Shown here: one piece after another, positions 45,976-61,690 of the stretch
How the letters are laid out: each line of letters begins with the position of its first letter
Position numbering within the stretch: position 1 is the first letter of the stretch
DNA from: Hysterium pulicare CBS 123377
Taxonomy: Eukaryota > Ascomycota > Dothideomycetes > Hysteriales > Hysteriaceae
Length of the DNA: 64,000 bases
NCBI GenBank assembly: GCA_000467715.1
Contig: AJFK01000095.1
Span: 122,516-186,515 of the forward strand
Direction of reading: 5' to 3'
Program-made: the position numbers and the translations under genes
Notes under the pieces: generated by a model
The model's database searches: none
The model's input: only the letters and a program-made list of their open reading frames with translations
Told to the model about the DNA's origin: nothing

Positions 45976-46524
45976 CTGTTTTTTTTGTTTCAAAATCAAT
46001 AATATCATCTATAACAGTGCACAAAATTCGGGAGCAAAAGTGAGGATTTTGAAGCAGCTTTCGAGCGTAGCGGGTTCCTGGCGGTGAGTCAAATTGTTGC
46101 GTAACAAAGAATGTGGTGGGATGACGGGTAGTGGCGGTGTAGTCAGGGGCTAATTGGTTCCCAGGGGTCTTGGCTGATGCGTACATTTTTGGGCCTGAGG
46201 CATCACGCTAGGAAGGGAACATCTTATGCGACAGTAGTCTTTAACTAGAATAAAAGGACTTTTTATGATATGCTATAAGACATGTTCGTCGTGACAAGGT
46301 ACATACATACATGCATAGAGCTACGACAGTCAACTACGCATGCAAGCATTTCGCTGCGTAAGGTATTTACAAGAAAAGGCTCCTCTCTACTCCGTGCTTC
46401 TAATGGCTAAATGGGACTTCTCCCTTCAGGGATGGTCAATTCCCAGACTTTTCCAACAACCCAACCTAGCCCAAACTTAGCCTTCGTACAGTCCTAATCC
46501 CATCTCATTACCACTTCCTACTTC
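45976..46524. other. Intergenic, tRNA 5' flank and ARG5,6 3' flank
   Basis: A run of eight T precedes the tRNA on the plus strand at about 45980. Nothing else is recognised. Confidence 0.5.
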
Positions 46525-50384
<3,860 letters not shown>

Positions 50385-51240
50385 CTAGTGCTTGGTGGCG
50401 ACGACTGCAAAGACCGTTAGGTTTGTGACTTGATAAGATAGGTGATCTTTGAGTTATAGTAGCTTACCCGAAGGAACAATGATGACGATGAGTAAAATGA
50501 TGATGCCAACAATCAGGCACATGCGCATCTTCATGTCCTTCCACCACATCTGCTTGCGCACGCGGTTTGCGCCACGTCGGAAGCCCTGGGCTGACACTGC
50601 GAGGTTGTCTGTCTTGTCTTGTAACGAGTCCAGACGAGCGCCACGCTCAGAGACTTTGTTGATGTTATCCCGCATGATTCCGACAGTGCTGTCGATTTCC
50701 TATCACGAGAGACGTTAGCTGAGAAGTTTGCCTCGGTGATCAAATATAAAGTGAGTAATTATCCAACTGCTCGGAGGTCGCAAGCCATCGAACAAGTCCC
50801 TTGAGGACTGCCGAAATGCAGGGCTGAATGCTGGTGACCAAAAGTATTGTCCGCATTACGAGGTGTTCCTCAGCTTGCAAGAGCTGAACAGCTTCGCCGA
50901 GACGAACGTAACCCTCTTCCAAGTGTTGAAACACACTATCGCTGGTGCGATAGCGATTGTTACGCTTTCTAAAGCCGATAAGGCGACGTCTCTAAGACTT
51001 GTTTTGCGGGTGTCCATTGTTGGAGCGGCCCAGCGTCCGGCACCTCCGCCCTGAAATTATCGCGACCTCTGCCCGGCCCCAACGTCGCTAAACAATCGTA
51101 GAGGGCGGAAAAGAAGAAAGATGTGAACATACCGCTTGAAGTGCTGCCGTGCGATGGTTGCCATTCTGGTTCGCACCTCCCGCAGTTGGGTTGCCTCCCG
51201 AAGGGATGTAGGGGTCGTATGGTTGCTCACGGTCGGCCAT
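50385..51240 (-). CDS. SNC1: Synaptobrevin-type v-SNARE
   Basis: Three exons (51240-51133, 50699-50468, 50404-50385) give 119 aa. The N-terminus [16 protein letters not shown] is typical of fungal SynA/Snc. The R-SNARE motif runs from [12 protein letters not shown] to [17 protein letters not shown], with the central Arg in the register of [13 protein letters not shown]-terminal TM anchor ([16 protein letters not shown]) ends in VVATKH, made by the tiny last exon. It fuses secretory vesicles with the plasma membrane and recycles by endocytosis. The first intron is 433 bp, long for this genome. Confidence 0.95.
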
Positions 51241-52463
51241 GGCTGTTATTGTTTATGGGGTAATAGGAGGGTCGGAGGAGTCGGTTGAGGCTGATGGCGA
51301 TTTCTGGGTTGCGATGTTCGATGGATGGGTGTTTGATGGAGTGAGAGTGGATGGGTTGAGTCGTGGTGTTGGCGGGTGAGCAGGTGGTTGGCGAGTTTCC
51401 TGTTGTAACTTCTTTGGTATGAGGGTGGTTTTAGGTGAGGCTGAATATCTTCGTGCAACCCCCACGGAATCTCTGCAAAAGACGCGCTGGGTTTTCGGAA
51501 AGAGTGTTGTGTTCGCAAAGGTGGATAGGACAGTGAAGCGTCAGAACCAGTCGCCGTCGTCTTTATGACAGAGCAGCTGATTCCTCATCGCGAGTACAGC
51601 CACAGATCACGTGGCCTCAGCCTCAATCTCCAGATCTCGTTGCTCAGCGAGATTAGTATTGTGGGACGTGGCCCGTGGCAAAACAAAGGAGCCAATTTCG
51701 AATTTGAGCCAAGGATGGAACGCAGGCTGACGCAGCGCCAATGCTGGCGGGTCGGCCATTTCGTTGGTCATCCGCCTATCTCAGGACTCTGGGCCTGAAG
51801 CATCACTTGAGACACTAAACGCAACAACACGCGCATCGCCAAACCGTATAAATTACATTATTTGCATTAGACATGCCCGTAACTCGCACCCTTTCCAGCA
51901 TAACTGATGATGACAGAGCCTTAGAAAAGCCCGTAAAAGGGAATATACAACGGGGCGCAGCAACGCTCAATCCGTATCCGCAACTTCTTTGTAACGTCCG
52001 ACTTGGCCCATACTTGGCATGACCGGACCATTGTTACCTTCTCCCAACTCCTGAATGGGGGCATACGATCGTTACTACCAAACTTTCCCAAGACTTCTTC
52101 AACTAACGCTCACTTAACCATTTCGCGCGCCTCTCACATGTACAGTACCGATCCTGCCGGCTGCCATCGTCGAACTTCTCGCAACTGAGCGGAACACTTC
52201 CAAGACCTTGCCAACCCGCCGGAGACTTTGTTTGTCGCTCGTTTCAGAATCGTCTTTCATCTCCGTCGTCGAGAAGACCTGTTCAGTGAACATCCTCAAA
52301 GAGTCCGACCTTACACCTACCACATAATCGTTTATGATATAAGAATACATATCACGACTCTACACGGCGCTGAGCGTAACAACGTCACCTAATAAAACAT
52401 ACTTGAATACAAGGGACAAATACAAGGGCTGGAACTGGGTTCCCACTTTATAATATCGAAATA
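51241..52463. other. Divergent promoter region, synaptobrevin / GH76
   Basis: 1.2 kb without a gene between two divergently transcribed genes of secretion and cell wall. CCACCAACC-like pyrimidine runs lie at 51245-51420. No specific element is assigned. Confidence 0.45.
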
Positions 52464-53919
52464 ATGAAATTCTCAAGACCAATCTTCGGGGCCTTGATGC
52501 TTTCGGCATCCAGGGTGAGGGCTATAGACTTGAACCCTGATGATCCAGGTATGTCTCCCTCTTCGGAGGCTCTATTTTTGTCGAATGGTAGATACTAATT
52601 ATGGAGTTTACAGCGTCAGTTAAGAGTGCAGCAAGTACTATGGCGTATGGAATGGTAAAGACGTACACCGGAAACCGTACTGGCGATATTCCTGGTAACC
52701 TTCCAGACCCATATTTTTGGTGGGAAGCCGGTGCAATGTTTGGTTCTCTCATTGACTACTGGTACTATACTGGCGACGACACATACAATGCCATCACCAC
52801 ACAAGCCATGTTGCACCAAGTCGGCCCAAACAATGACTTCATGCCACCTAATCAGACCAAGACCGAGGGTAACGACGATCAATCTTTCTGGGCGATGGCA
52901 GCGATGTCTGCCGCGGAGGTAAAGTATCCAGATCCTCCACCAGACCAACCTTCTTGGCTTGCTTTGGCCCAGGCGGTCTTCAACCTTCAAGCCAACCGAT
53001 GGGATCCAACCACCTGTGGTGGTGGTTTACGATGGCAAATCTTCACATTCAACAATGGCTACAATTACAAGAACACCATTTCAAATGGTTGCTTCTTCAA
53101 TGTTGCTGCTCGGCTTGGAAAGTACACCGGAAATACCACCTATACTGAATGGGCTGAGAAGATGTGGGATTGGGTAGAAAGCGTTGGCCTCATGGACGCC
53201 AACTACCATTTCTACGATGGTACTGATGACACTATCAACTGCACCCAAGTGAACCATATTCAATGGACTTACAATGCTGGCGTATTTATGCTCGGAGCTG
53301 CCACCATGTGGAACGTCGTGAGTCTACTCCAGCAACAGGCAATTCTTTTTCTGACCTTCAACAGACTGGCTCTGATGAATGGCGCACGCGCACTGCCGGC
53401 ATCATCAATGCAACCGATGTATTCTTTCAAAACAACATCATGTACGAAGTTGCTTGCGAAACCAACGGAAAATGCGATGTGGATCAGCGGTCATTCAAAG
53501 CATATCTCGCACGCTGGATGGCTGCCACCACCAAAGTCGCACCTTGGACCTCTGAACTCCTAATGCCCAGATTGAGGACTTCCGCCGTAGCTGCTGCAAA
53601 GCAATGCAGCGGAGGTAACGATGGCGCTACTTGTGGTATTAAATGGACCACGAATGGGGTCTGGGATGGCAGCTCCGGTGTTGGCGAGCAGATGAGCGCC
53701 TTAGAAGTGACTCAGGCGATGCTCATCACTTCAACAGCCGGCCCAGTCACCAATCAGACCGGTGGAACTAGCAAGGGGAATCCTTCTGCTGGATCACAAG
53801 GTGACAACGACGCGCTGGTTCTCGATACCATTACCACAGGCGATAAGGTTGGAGCTGGCTTCCTCACAACAGCCGTCCTTATTACCATCATCATGGGTGG
53901 CTGGTGGCTGGTTGCTTAA
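52464..53919 (+). CDS. GPI-anchored GH76 mannanase (Dfg5/Dcw1-like)
   Basis: Exons 52464-52548, 52614-53317 and 53365-53919 give 447 aa. The signal peptide is residues 1-20 ([13 protein letters not shown]). GH76 features are [11 protein letters not shown], the paired catalytic Asp in EGNDDQSFW (116-117), [25 protein letters not shown], and [13 protein letters not shown]. The C-terminus has a Ser/Gly/Asn stretch and a hydrophobic tail ([19 protein letters not shown]) for GPI anchoring. Family members act on alpha-1,6-mannan and link GPI proteins to cell-wall glucan. Introns are 65 and 47 bp. Confidence 0.93.
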
Positions 53920-54648
53920 TTTGTTAGAGGATATCGTTGTTACTTTGTGCGTTCTTTCTTATTCTTATATTGAGTTGACCCTCACAATTCGCATTTATTA
54001 TGGAACACCTACCCTGGGGAGTAGGTCATGGTGTTCAAAAGGCCTACAGGGATGGAGTTTTTGACTACCTATAAAGCTCATATTGGCCCTTTGGTCATCT
54101 AAACACATAGAAGCATAACACTCACTCGTACTTTCACTCGTTCTATTTGACCATTCGGTCTGATTTTGCAAAGTCGATCGGAACCAATTTGTCACGCTTA
54201 TTCGAAGTTCTCTGTCTTCGCTTATAGGCCCTCTAAGAAAGTTCCAAGATGAAGATTTGGGCGTTTTAATTGACCTGGACGCTGAAGTTAGTAGCTGTTC
54301 GAGTCTCATGGCGCCCTGACATGTCAATGTATTGTTTGTTTGCAAAGCTGAGGAAATACATTGCTTTACCAGTGTTGTTAGCTTGATCATAACTACCACA
54401 TTGAAGTATCAATACTATGTAAGTTTTCCAAGAGGGAGCACTTTTGAGGCAAACATCGCAAGTCGTGTTCAATCCCACGGCCTTCGTTCCTGCCAGCCTT
54501 TGCGAGCAACATTTGATGCGTTCGTGCCCTCTGACATGTGTTCTTTCCATTCTCACCGCCGGCATGGATGCAATGTCCGACCTAGACGTCTTAACTTACT
54601 TTGTCCTTGCCATCTTCATCGGCTTACGAAGGAAGCATCATCACCTAG
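53920..54648. other. Intergenic, nothing recognised
   Basis: 3' flank of GH76 and the upstream region of a small TM ORF. Frames here have no domain. Confidence 0.45.
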
Positions 54649-55020
54649 ATGTTTACTGTTACTCTTCCCCGCTTCACTTCTTCCCTTCCACAACATCATC
54701 TCTTCCACCACATCTTCACTTCCACCCTATCTTCTCAATCCATTGGCCTTTTCATCACGGAGGGCCCAGGCTATTTGCGTTGGGACTCCAAGCCGCACAA
54801 GTTCTTCGAAGACGTCCGAAAATCCCGAAGCAAACTGTTTTTCTTCGTTTGCTTCGTTTTGATTATCCTCTGGACAATCGCCTTCTGCATCTACTACTGC
54901 TGCTATGGTCATTTGAGAAAGGTCTATTCGGATTTCAAACAGTCAAAACTCGGTTCCTATCTCAAACGGTCAATCGCCCGCACAAGCATCTCCACGAATA
55001 GGGAAACCAGTCACGGCTGA
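54649..55020 (+). CDS. Small single-TM protein, hypothetical
   Basis: A 123-aa frame with a Ser/His/Phe-rich start, one strong TM helix (KLFFFVCFVLIILWTIAFCI, about 63-82) and a basic tail with SKLGSYLKRSIART. It has no family that I recognise. It ends 21 bp before the next ORF, and a TTGCAG acceptor lies between them, so the two could be exons of one transcript. Confidence 0.45.
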   Translation: MFTVTLPRFTSSLPQHHLFHHIFTSTLSSQSIGLFITEGPGYLRWDSKPHKFFEDVRKSRSKLFFFVCFVLIILWTIAFCIYYCCYGHLRKVYSDFKQSKLGSYLKRSIARTSISTNRETSHG

Positions 55021-55041
55021 TAGCCCAAGTCGCTTGCAGGC

Positions 55042-55485
55042 ATGGCGAATCCATGCCCCATCCACCTCTTTCTCGATGGTACTGAAGACCATCTCTGCGA
55101 CCCAAAGGGCTGGAATTTCACCAACTCTACCAAGCTTACCTCTGAATGCTACAAGTGCTCATTCCCCACCCATACCAATGCCACGTCCGGTCGGTTCACT
55201 TGGGAGCGTCACGATGCCCAAGTCACTAGGGTGGAAATATGCGAGAGGGTGGAGTGCCCGAGAGTTCCAGATGCGCTTGAAAAATGGATCGTGCTCGGAA
55301 CCGCGGTAGCGGTTATAATATTCTACCTCGTTGTCGGTCTCATATCGATAGTCCAGAAGAAGAAGCGACAGCGTCTGCTGCGCCAACAGCAAGATAATGT
55401 CGGTGAACATGAGTACATCCCGACAAATTGGCTCACAAAACGCCATGTCTTTGCGCCAGGAACTGTCGGAACCCGAAAACGATAA
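55042..55485 (+). CDS. Small Cys-bearing single-TM protein, hypothetical
   Basis: A 147-aa frame. The first 75 residues hold seven Cys with glycosylation sites (NFT, NST, NAT) and CYKC. A TM helix (WIVLGTAVAVIIFYLVVGLISIV, about 83-105) is followed by a basic KKKRQR stop-transfer and a Gln/Arg-rich tail. It looks like a type I surface protein but has no clear signal peptide at its own ATG; an upstream exon may supply one. Function unknown. Confidence 0.55.
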   Translation: MANPCPIHLFLDGTEDHLCDPKGWNFTNSTKLTSECYKCSFPTHTNATSGRFTWERHDAQVTRVEICERVECPRVPDALEKWIVLGTAVAVIIFYLVVGLISIVQKKKRQRLLRQQQDNVGEHEYIPTNWLTKRHVFAPGTVGTRKR

Positions 55486-55920
55486 GGCCGCTCTCAGCTT
55501 GAGCTGCAACTTCAGAACTCCTGCGTCAGAAGACTGTTCCACTTTGACTGCCGGACTTATTGCTCTCGGGATCCTCTCTATCCCAACTTATTCACAATTT
55601 CTATCTCCTCTCTGGCTTTCATTGCTGTATATGTAGCTTAGATCCGTAGCTGTAATTCCACTCATCTGATCAACCCTTTGTGCCCTGCTTAATTGCATCA
55701 TGACGATATCGAACCATAACTGGCACCGAGGTTCTAATTATTACCTACTGGATGTTAAAGGAGAGGTAGTATACGACTTTTCCAGGCAATATCAGCATAG
55801 GATTGCGCTATGGGATACTCCTTAAAGCTGGTTCACGACGGTAAGATGAAGAGGACTAGGCTTTAGGATCCTCCTCAAATCCAGTTCACAACCGTACGGA
55901 GAATATAATTGACCCCTCTT
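55486..55920. other. Intergenic
   Basis: 3' flank of the small TM genes. Two similar pieces lie at 55825 (CTGGTTCACGACGGTA) and 55880 (CAGTTCACAACCGTACG). Nothing else is recognised. Confidence 0.4.
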
Positions 55921-56415
55921 GGAGACCTGCGTTGTTGCATCCTTTAGCTTAGTGATCTCCTCATTATGCTTATTTCGCTCTTCTTTCATTAAAATCATTA
56001 GTTTAGAAGTTTGCGTTCCATGCTCCTTCTGCTCTTCATCAATTGAAGTCTTTAACTTGGAGACCTCTTTTTATTCGTCGATTGGAGTCTCTAGCTTAGA
56101 AATCTCTACTTCATGACCCTTTTGTTCTTCATTGATTAGTCTTTCGTTGAGACATCCTCATTGTGCTCTTTTGTGTCTCGTTGGTAGATGCCTTTAGCTT
56201 GGCGATTTCCTCGGCATACTCCTTGCGTACCTTATCAAATATGAGTACATAGAGTTGATGGCCTCCGAAAGTTCGACACTATTGATTTTATTGTAAGACA
56301 TTGCCTGTAGTAAGGCTTTTGAGCTTTGCAATAGGCTCGAATGAGCTTTGCCATCGTGAGAGCTTTGTTGTTGATGATATTGAGGGACATGCAAACCGTT
56401 ATGGTGAATCTGCAA
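55900..56415 (-). pseudogene. Decayed coiled-coil tandem-repeat gene
   Basis: Read on the minus strand, an 18-residue unit of the form xNEEQKxHxxEISKLKxx recurs about five times: NETQKEHNEDVS, INEEQKGHEVEISKLETP, a shortened KEVSKLKTS, IDEEQKEHGTQTSKLMIL and MKEERNKHNEEITKLKDA. Two stops (after STKD and after TPIDE) and at least two frame changes break it. Upstream in the same direction a frame with a Gln/Ser/Leu-rich head (56415 down) leads to EAINSMYSYLI and continues, after a shift, as KEYAEEIAKLKAST. The intact gene would have been a heptad-rich coiled coil. No known family is assigned. Confidence 0.6.
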
Positions 56416-56927
56416 GGCGCTGAGATCCGAGATTTACCCCTGTCCTTACCTTAACCACATCTATGTCCATCGCATCGCTGGCCTCTACCCTTCACACCAT
56501 ACGACGTAGCAAAGTATATCCCCAAACCAGAGCCACTAACTCACCTCTTTCTATAAAATCCTCCACGTAACTTCAGCACGTCGATCTTACTGAGATCATT
56601 GACGCTGAGATCGCTGAGAAGGTCGAATTGGTAGGGAAGAAGAGTGAAACCAAACAGAGACCGGCATTCGGACATTTCGTGTCCCCGAAGCTGACAAAAC
56701 CAACAAGAAATCAGGCTTGTTCAGTGTTGCACGGAGGAGGATCACTTCTATTTCCTCCATTATCCTCCTTGGTTACAGATGAGCATGTTGTTGGAATGCA
56801 TCCAATCGAGGTTCATACAAGATAATTATTTCTAGCGAACGTCATCTTCTACTTTCTTACATCTGTTCCATCCACCATTTACCCTACGCCTTCTTTTATT
56901 CGATTCTCAAACTTCAAACATTCCATT
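56416..56927. other. Intergenic
   Basis: Between the decayed coiled-coil gene and the broken epoxide hydrolase. No signal was found. Confidence 0.45.
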
Positions 56928-57960
56928 ATGGCTCATATTGCGTTTCCCAGTCAGGCCAGGTCTGTCACCCTCCCATCTGGGATTACATACTCCTACGTCC
57001 ATATAGCTCCACCTGAGGCCAACGACAAACCCACTTTCCTCTTTCTCCATGGGTTTCCCTCTTCAAGTCATGATTGGCATCATCAAATATCTCACTTCAC
57101 TGGACTCGGCTACGGTGTGCTAGCACCAGACTTACTTGGGTACGGCGGCACCGACGCTCCCACCCCACTTGAATCATACAAGTTCAAGAACATGGCTGCT
57201 GATATGGTTGCGCCACTCAAGCACGTGGGGTATAAATCTCGACAAAGGGGAGAAAGTGCATATCGTCGGCCATGACTTTGGTTCTATTTTCCTCGGCCCA
57301 CTCGTTGCTTACTATCCCTCAATTGCCCTTACCTGCGTGTTTGTAGCAGTAGCCTACAGTCCACCAGGGATGAAGTTGGATCTCGACCAATGGAGAGCAA
57401 TAAGTGAGAAAGCGCTGGGGTTTGAACTCTTCGGATATCAAAGGCTGTCCATTAGACTAGACGCTTGGAAGCTCCTCGGCTAACATAAAGAAAGCTTCTT
57501 CAGCCTTATATATGGACCGGAAGAGTACATGTTCAAACCCTTTTTCCCTGCTGGAGCGCTGGAGGTATGAATGAAGGCGGATCGTCAGCTTCCCCTGCAG
57601 AAGTGGCTTACTCCTAGATACAAAGAGACCAGAGACAAAATCTTCGAGTCCGACGATGCGTACAGAGGGCCGTTGAATTGGTATCGGGCTCGATTTGGAG
57701 AGTTTGTGGGCGTCGATGAAGAGGCAAAGGATATCGGGCCGGAGCGGCGGATTCCATGTCCTGCACTATTCACACAAAGTGAAGGCTCGAAGATGCTGAC
57801 TAAAGAGATGATAGCAAGGACTGGTAGGTACGCGGATGATTTCGAATATCAAGAAGCGAAGGGCGGTGAGGGACATTGGGTGCAGCTGGAGGTACCGGAG
57901 GAGATCAATCGAATTCTAGAAGATTATTTTTCTCGTAAGGAGAGAATGCCACACTTGTAA
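56928..57960 (+). pseudogene. Broken epoxide-hydrolase-type alpha/beta hydrolase
   Basis: The coding sequence is recognisable from end to end: the oxyanion motif LFLHGFPSSSHDW, PDLLGYGGTDAP, the nucleophile motif VHIVGHDFGS (Asp), the cap region HKESFFSLIYGPEEY and a C-terminal GGEGHWVQLE with the His. It is interrupted by a one-base shift near 57231 (after LKHVG), a TAA at 57481 and a TGA at 57568. GT-AG introns do not explain these: the gaps are too short or absent. The reading frames on both sides are well preserved, so decay is recent, or the assembly has an error at one site but hardly at three. Confidence 0.85.
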
Positions 57961-58515
57961 GTGAACAACTGAAGCAACTAGAAGAGATAGTAAGCCCCGA
58001 TCAATCCTCTAGATTTCGCAAATCGTACCTAAGCAGAAACGCAGTATGTAATTTGAACAAATGCTCTACAATTGGGATATCGAGACAGAGAAACAGCTAA
58101 GGAGCTTTACGCTTTGATGGGCGATTTACCAATATCGCAAGTCAATACATTCAGCTGGTTTGACCTTGGCGTGCTTGGGCACTTAGTTGTAGGCAGGACC
58201 TTGCGCTAACTTCAATCGGTTAAGATACCGTTGATCATGAGGCTGCCAACGGCCTACATAGCCATGTTGTTGCCTGGACGCCACTCCCCTGGAACAGGAA
58301 CTCTATTCGACTTCGGCGATCACCTTTGAGCAGCGTTCCCCCAGAGTGCGAAGCGTAGTATTGATAAGTATTCCTGGCAATACTCTCGGCAACTCGTTAT
58401 AGAGCACAGAATCGAGCATCGAAAACTAACCCCTTTGACGAATATCCATCGCTTTATAGCACAACTTAGCTGCTTGAGAGCCACCATTGTTAGCTTCCCT
58501 TCATCGGAAGTCATT
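57961..58515. other. Intergenic
   Basis: Promoter side of the F-box gene. No gene was recognised. Confidence 0.45.
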
Positions 58516-60223
58516 ATGCCAGAACTACCTTCTAGCTCTGAAGAGCTGGCCTCTTCTGAGAAGGCCGGCAAAGCGCCTGAAATATCATCGTCTGTACGAG
58601 AAGCTCGTCTCCGAAGATTCGATCAGCCTATGTCAGCGTCAACGGTAAGTACATAATTACGATGATCCTTGACAAAGACGGAGTCAAGTCTCCGGGGCCT
58701 CCCTACCCAGGTCTTTTTATACTGTGTGAACTATCTCGAAAGCGTGACAATCACTACTGTCGCTCACCAGAAAGTTCAAGATATCTTTATGTCTAACCCC
58801 ACCACAGGTCTCAAGCACCAGTACTTCCGAAAACAAGCGCCCCAAGCTCGAAGCAGATCATATGTCTCAAGAACTTGAAAAATTCCGACAGCAATGGGAG
58901 AAAGAGATTGCAATTCGATCAAAGTACAGCAACGAAGAGTCCATGGACGAAGCGACACGAGTAAAGCGCTTCGAACGGCAGCGAAATTTCACATTCAACG
59001 GATCTTTGCCACTCACCGACGAGCAGATCAAAGAGAAAAGCCGGCTGGCAGCTATTCGTCAAGCCGAGCATGAGCAGAAGTTGCTGGACAATGCTCAGAA
59101 ACATCTAGTCCGACTCCAGGATGAGGTGAAGCCATGGCTTCCTGAGTTATCAAAGCCGAAATCTTTCCGCGAGCAATTCCAGAAGGAACACTCGACTCCA
59201 GCATCCGGGATGGAGACTGAGCAGATCGAATCAAAGCAGAGAACCCTCGAACCACCTGCGACGGATCAACCAGGTAGAAACGAGGTCCAAGACGCCAGTC
59301 TCTTCGCCACCTTTACCGCACTCCAGATAACAGAAATCCTGGAAAACATCCTAGTCCAACTTCCAGACGTCCACCTGACCAACGCCAAGCGAGTCTGCTC
59401 TAAATGGCACGCATCCGCCTCCCATATCCTGTTAACTCCAAACCGAGACGTCCAAAGACGCTGGCTAAACCTCCCATCTTGTGGTCCTCTCCGCTCCGAC
59501 CTAATAACGTCCCTCGACGATGACCAAGAAGATAGCTTCTCTGGTCGTCATCATATTCGCGAAAACCCCAATCAAATAGAGAAAATGATCGTCTGGAACT
59601 GCAGTCATAACATACGACGTCGCAACCGCCCAGAACCCATCGAGCCCACAAACGATTGTGACGACTGCCTGGCACTTTGCAGCTTCCTTCATGGCAGCCT
59701 CTTCAGAAAACGTGAATACTGGCACAACAAAATAACCATCAACCCAACGATCATCTCCCACGTCCTGGTCTCCGGCGGCTGGGTTGTGCAAGGAGATCAC
59801 TGCTACATCAAACTCGTCCCAGAAACCCCTCCACGCTGCATAGCCCCCAAGGCACGCGACGCAGCTGCATCATGGCGGAACCTCTTCTTCACCTACCCCC
59901 CAGTTTCGCAGATGACTCTTTACGGCTACGACGCTTTCCACTGGGAGGGCGCCAGAATCGGGGACGCGAAAAATCTTACTCGGCTGCAGACTCTCAATGC
60001 ACCGGGTAGTGGGATTCGCGCGGGGGAGTTGTTGGATGCGGTAGAGCGACACGCCCCCGCCGTGCGCGACAGATGGCGGAAGAGTAAGGACAAGGAATAT
60101 GGGCGTGAGAGCGGATTGATTGGTGAAAGGATGTTTAGTCAGCTGGGGAAGGTGCTACCGAGTGAGCCGTGGATATACGTCAGGCTGGGTCAGGAAGAGG
60201 AATTCCGATGTGGAATCATTTGA
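58516..60223 (+). CDS. F-box protein with charged N-terminus
   Basis: Exons 58516-58644 and 58808-60223 (163-bp intron, phase 0) give 514 aa. The first 150 residues are Ser/Glu/Lys-rich and partly helical (EKFRQQWEKEIAIRS). The F-box lies near residues 195-235 (ALQITEILENILVQLPDVHL, then AKRVCSKWHASASHILL). The C-terminal part is the conserved module often found with such F-boxes in ascomycetes (FFTYPPVSQMTLYG). It probably presents a substrate to an SCF ubiquitin ligase. The target is unknown. Confidence 0.85.
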
Positions 60224-60727
60224 TCGGGCTAGGGGCGGGATAGCTAGTGCGGTAAAAGTAGACGCAGATAAATACCATACATAGTCAGTAATAGGGCCGG
60301 GTATTTATAGGGCACATGAGTTAGGAGGGAAAATCGAGCTACTCCAGAAGATGGAATCAGTAGGGTTTTGGAGTCGTCTGACCCATAGATCTTGAAATCC
60401 ACTCTAATAACAGTCAATGTTAAAGATAGAAAGGCACTAGAAATTAAGAAGTCCCGTCACCTGGACTCCAAAGATCAGGCAGTACAGACTCGAGTGGGGG
60501 CAGTCGGACATGATTATACAGACTTTTCATAGGAGAGTTCTCGAATTCGAAAACGCCTCGTCCGGTTCCGATAGTGCAAATGAGTAAGCTACAAAAACCC
60601 TGAATCCATGCTTCCTTCAAAAGGCCAGTAGTATAGTATGACGTCTCTCCTAGCTGGAACAACACCACATCCATCTCTACACACATGACTGATATGCCAA
60701 GCTTCGTTTGTCCGTCAGACGAAAGGC
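60224..60727. other. Intergenic between convergent genes
   Basis: 3' flanks of the F-box gene and the NAC beta gene. Nothing else was seen. Confidence 0.5.
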
Positions 60728-61690
60728 TTACTCCACCTCCGCCTTCGATTCAAAGTTCTCCCCCGCGACCAAATCCGGGATATCATCATCATCTTCGTCG
60801 TCCTTCTTCTCGCCATCCTCACCCTTCTCCTTCTGCATGCTTTGGTATGACTCGGCGAGTTTGCGGAGCGAGGCGAGCGAGTCTGGACCGAGCTGGTTGA
60901 GGATGCCAGGGACGAGCTCAGTGAGCTCTTTGTCTTCGCCGTTGCCGTAGATGGCGAACGTATTGGCGGGAACCGATGCGTGGACTTCATGCGGCAGAAG
61001 AAGCGGACCGTTAGCTTTCACTAGGTTCGAGAAGAAAATAGAGAGATTAGTGATTTCAAGGAAATAAAAAGAAAGAGGATCGAAGTCTTCTCATGAGAGA
61101 AGTGGAGTAGTAATGGGGGTTACATATGCAAGAAAATGCAAAATGATCGGAAAACTAGGACTAAAGAGAGGCTAGAGACGAAGGGAGGACAAAGCGGGGA
61201 ATCTTCGAGACTTACCCTTGGGCGCCGAGAAATGAATGACGTTTCCGTCACTCTTGAACATGTTGACCTCTTCAATGGCCTGAATTGGCTGCACATTCAG
61301 CTTCTTCAGCGATGTCTGTAGCTTCTTGTCGTCGGTGCCTGCGCTTTTGTGGACCTTCTTCACTTTTCTTCGCGGGGTTCCTTTGCCTCTGTTGACGTGG
61401 TCCGTTAGCTGAGTTCCGACATGGTTGCCTCTCAATATGTTTTATAACCCATTATCCAATCGCATATATATTCGAGACCCCTTTCCGTCGGTCGAGAAGA
61501 TCATGGGAGGGTAGAGGGAGGATACAGAGAAGGAATTGCTTACCCTGTTCACGAGAGCGTTAGCAGATTGTTTCTCCCATGCAAAGAACCAGAGTAGCTC
61601 GAAACATCCAAACTAAATTGATTGAAAAGGGTAGAATAACATACCAATGCGCACCGACGCTTGCATCCGCGCCAGTTTGGCCTGATCCAT
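60728..61690 (-). CDS. EGD1: Nascent polypeptide-associated complex subunit beta
   Basis: Ribosome-bound chaperone subunit (BTF3) that shields nascent chains and counters mistargeting to the ER. Exons 61690-61645, 61386-61216 and 60984-60728 give 157 aa, the usual size. The N-terminus [16 protein letters not shown] joins [13 protein letters not shown] (ribosome-binding motif) over a 258-bp intron using a CAACAGAG acceptor. The NAC domain spans [14 protein letters not shown] to [14 protein letters not shown], across the 231-bp second intron, and continues [16 protein letters not shown]. The C-terminus is acidic ([12 protein letters not shown]). Both introns are long for this genome, typical of highly expressed ribosomal-type genes. 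Confidence 0.95.

Noticed and set aside
50740-50934. Extra exon inside the synaptobrevin intron
   Set aside because: The SNARE sequence is continuous (ALQA to EIDSTVGIM) across the intron, as in other fungi, so no exon is missing.
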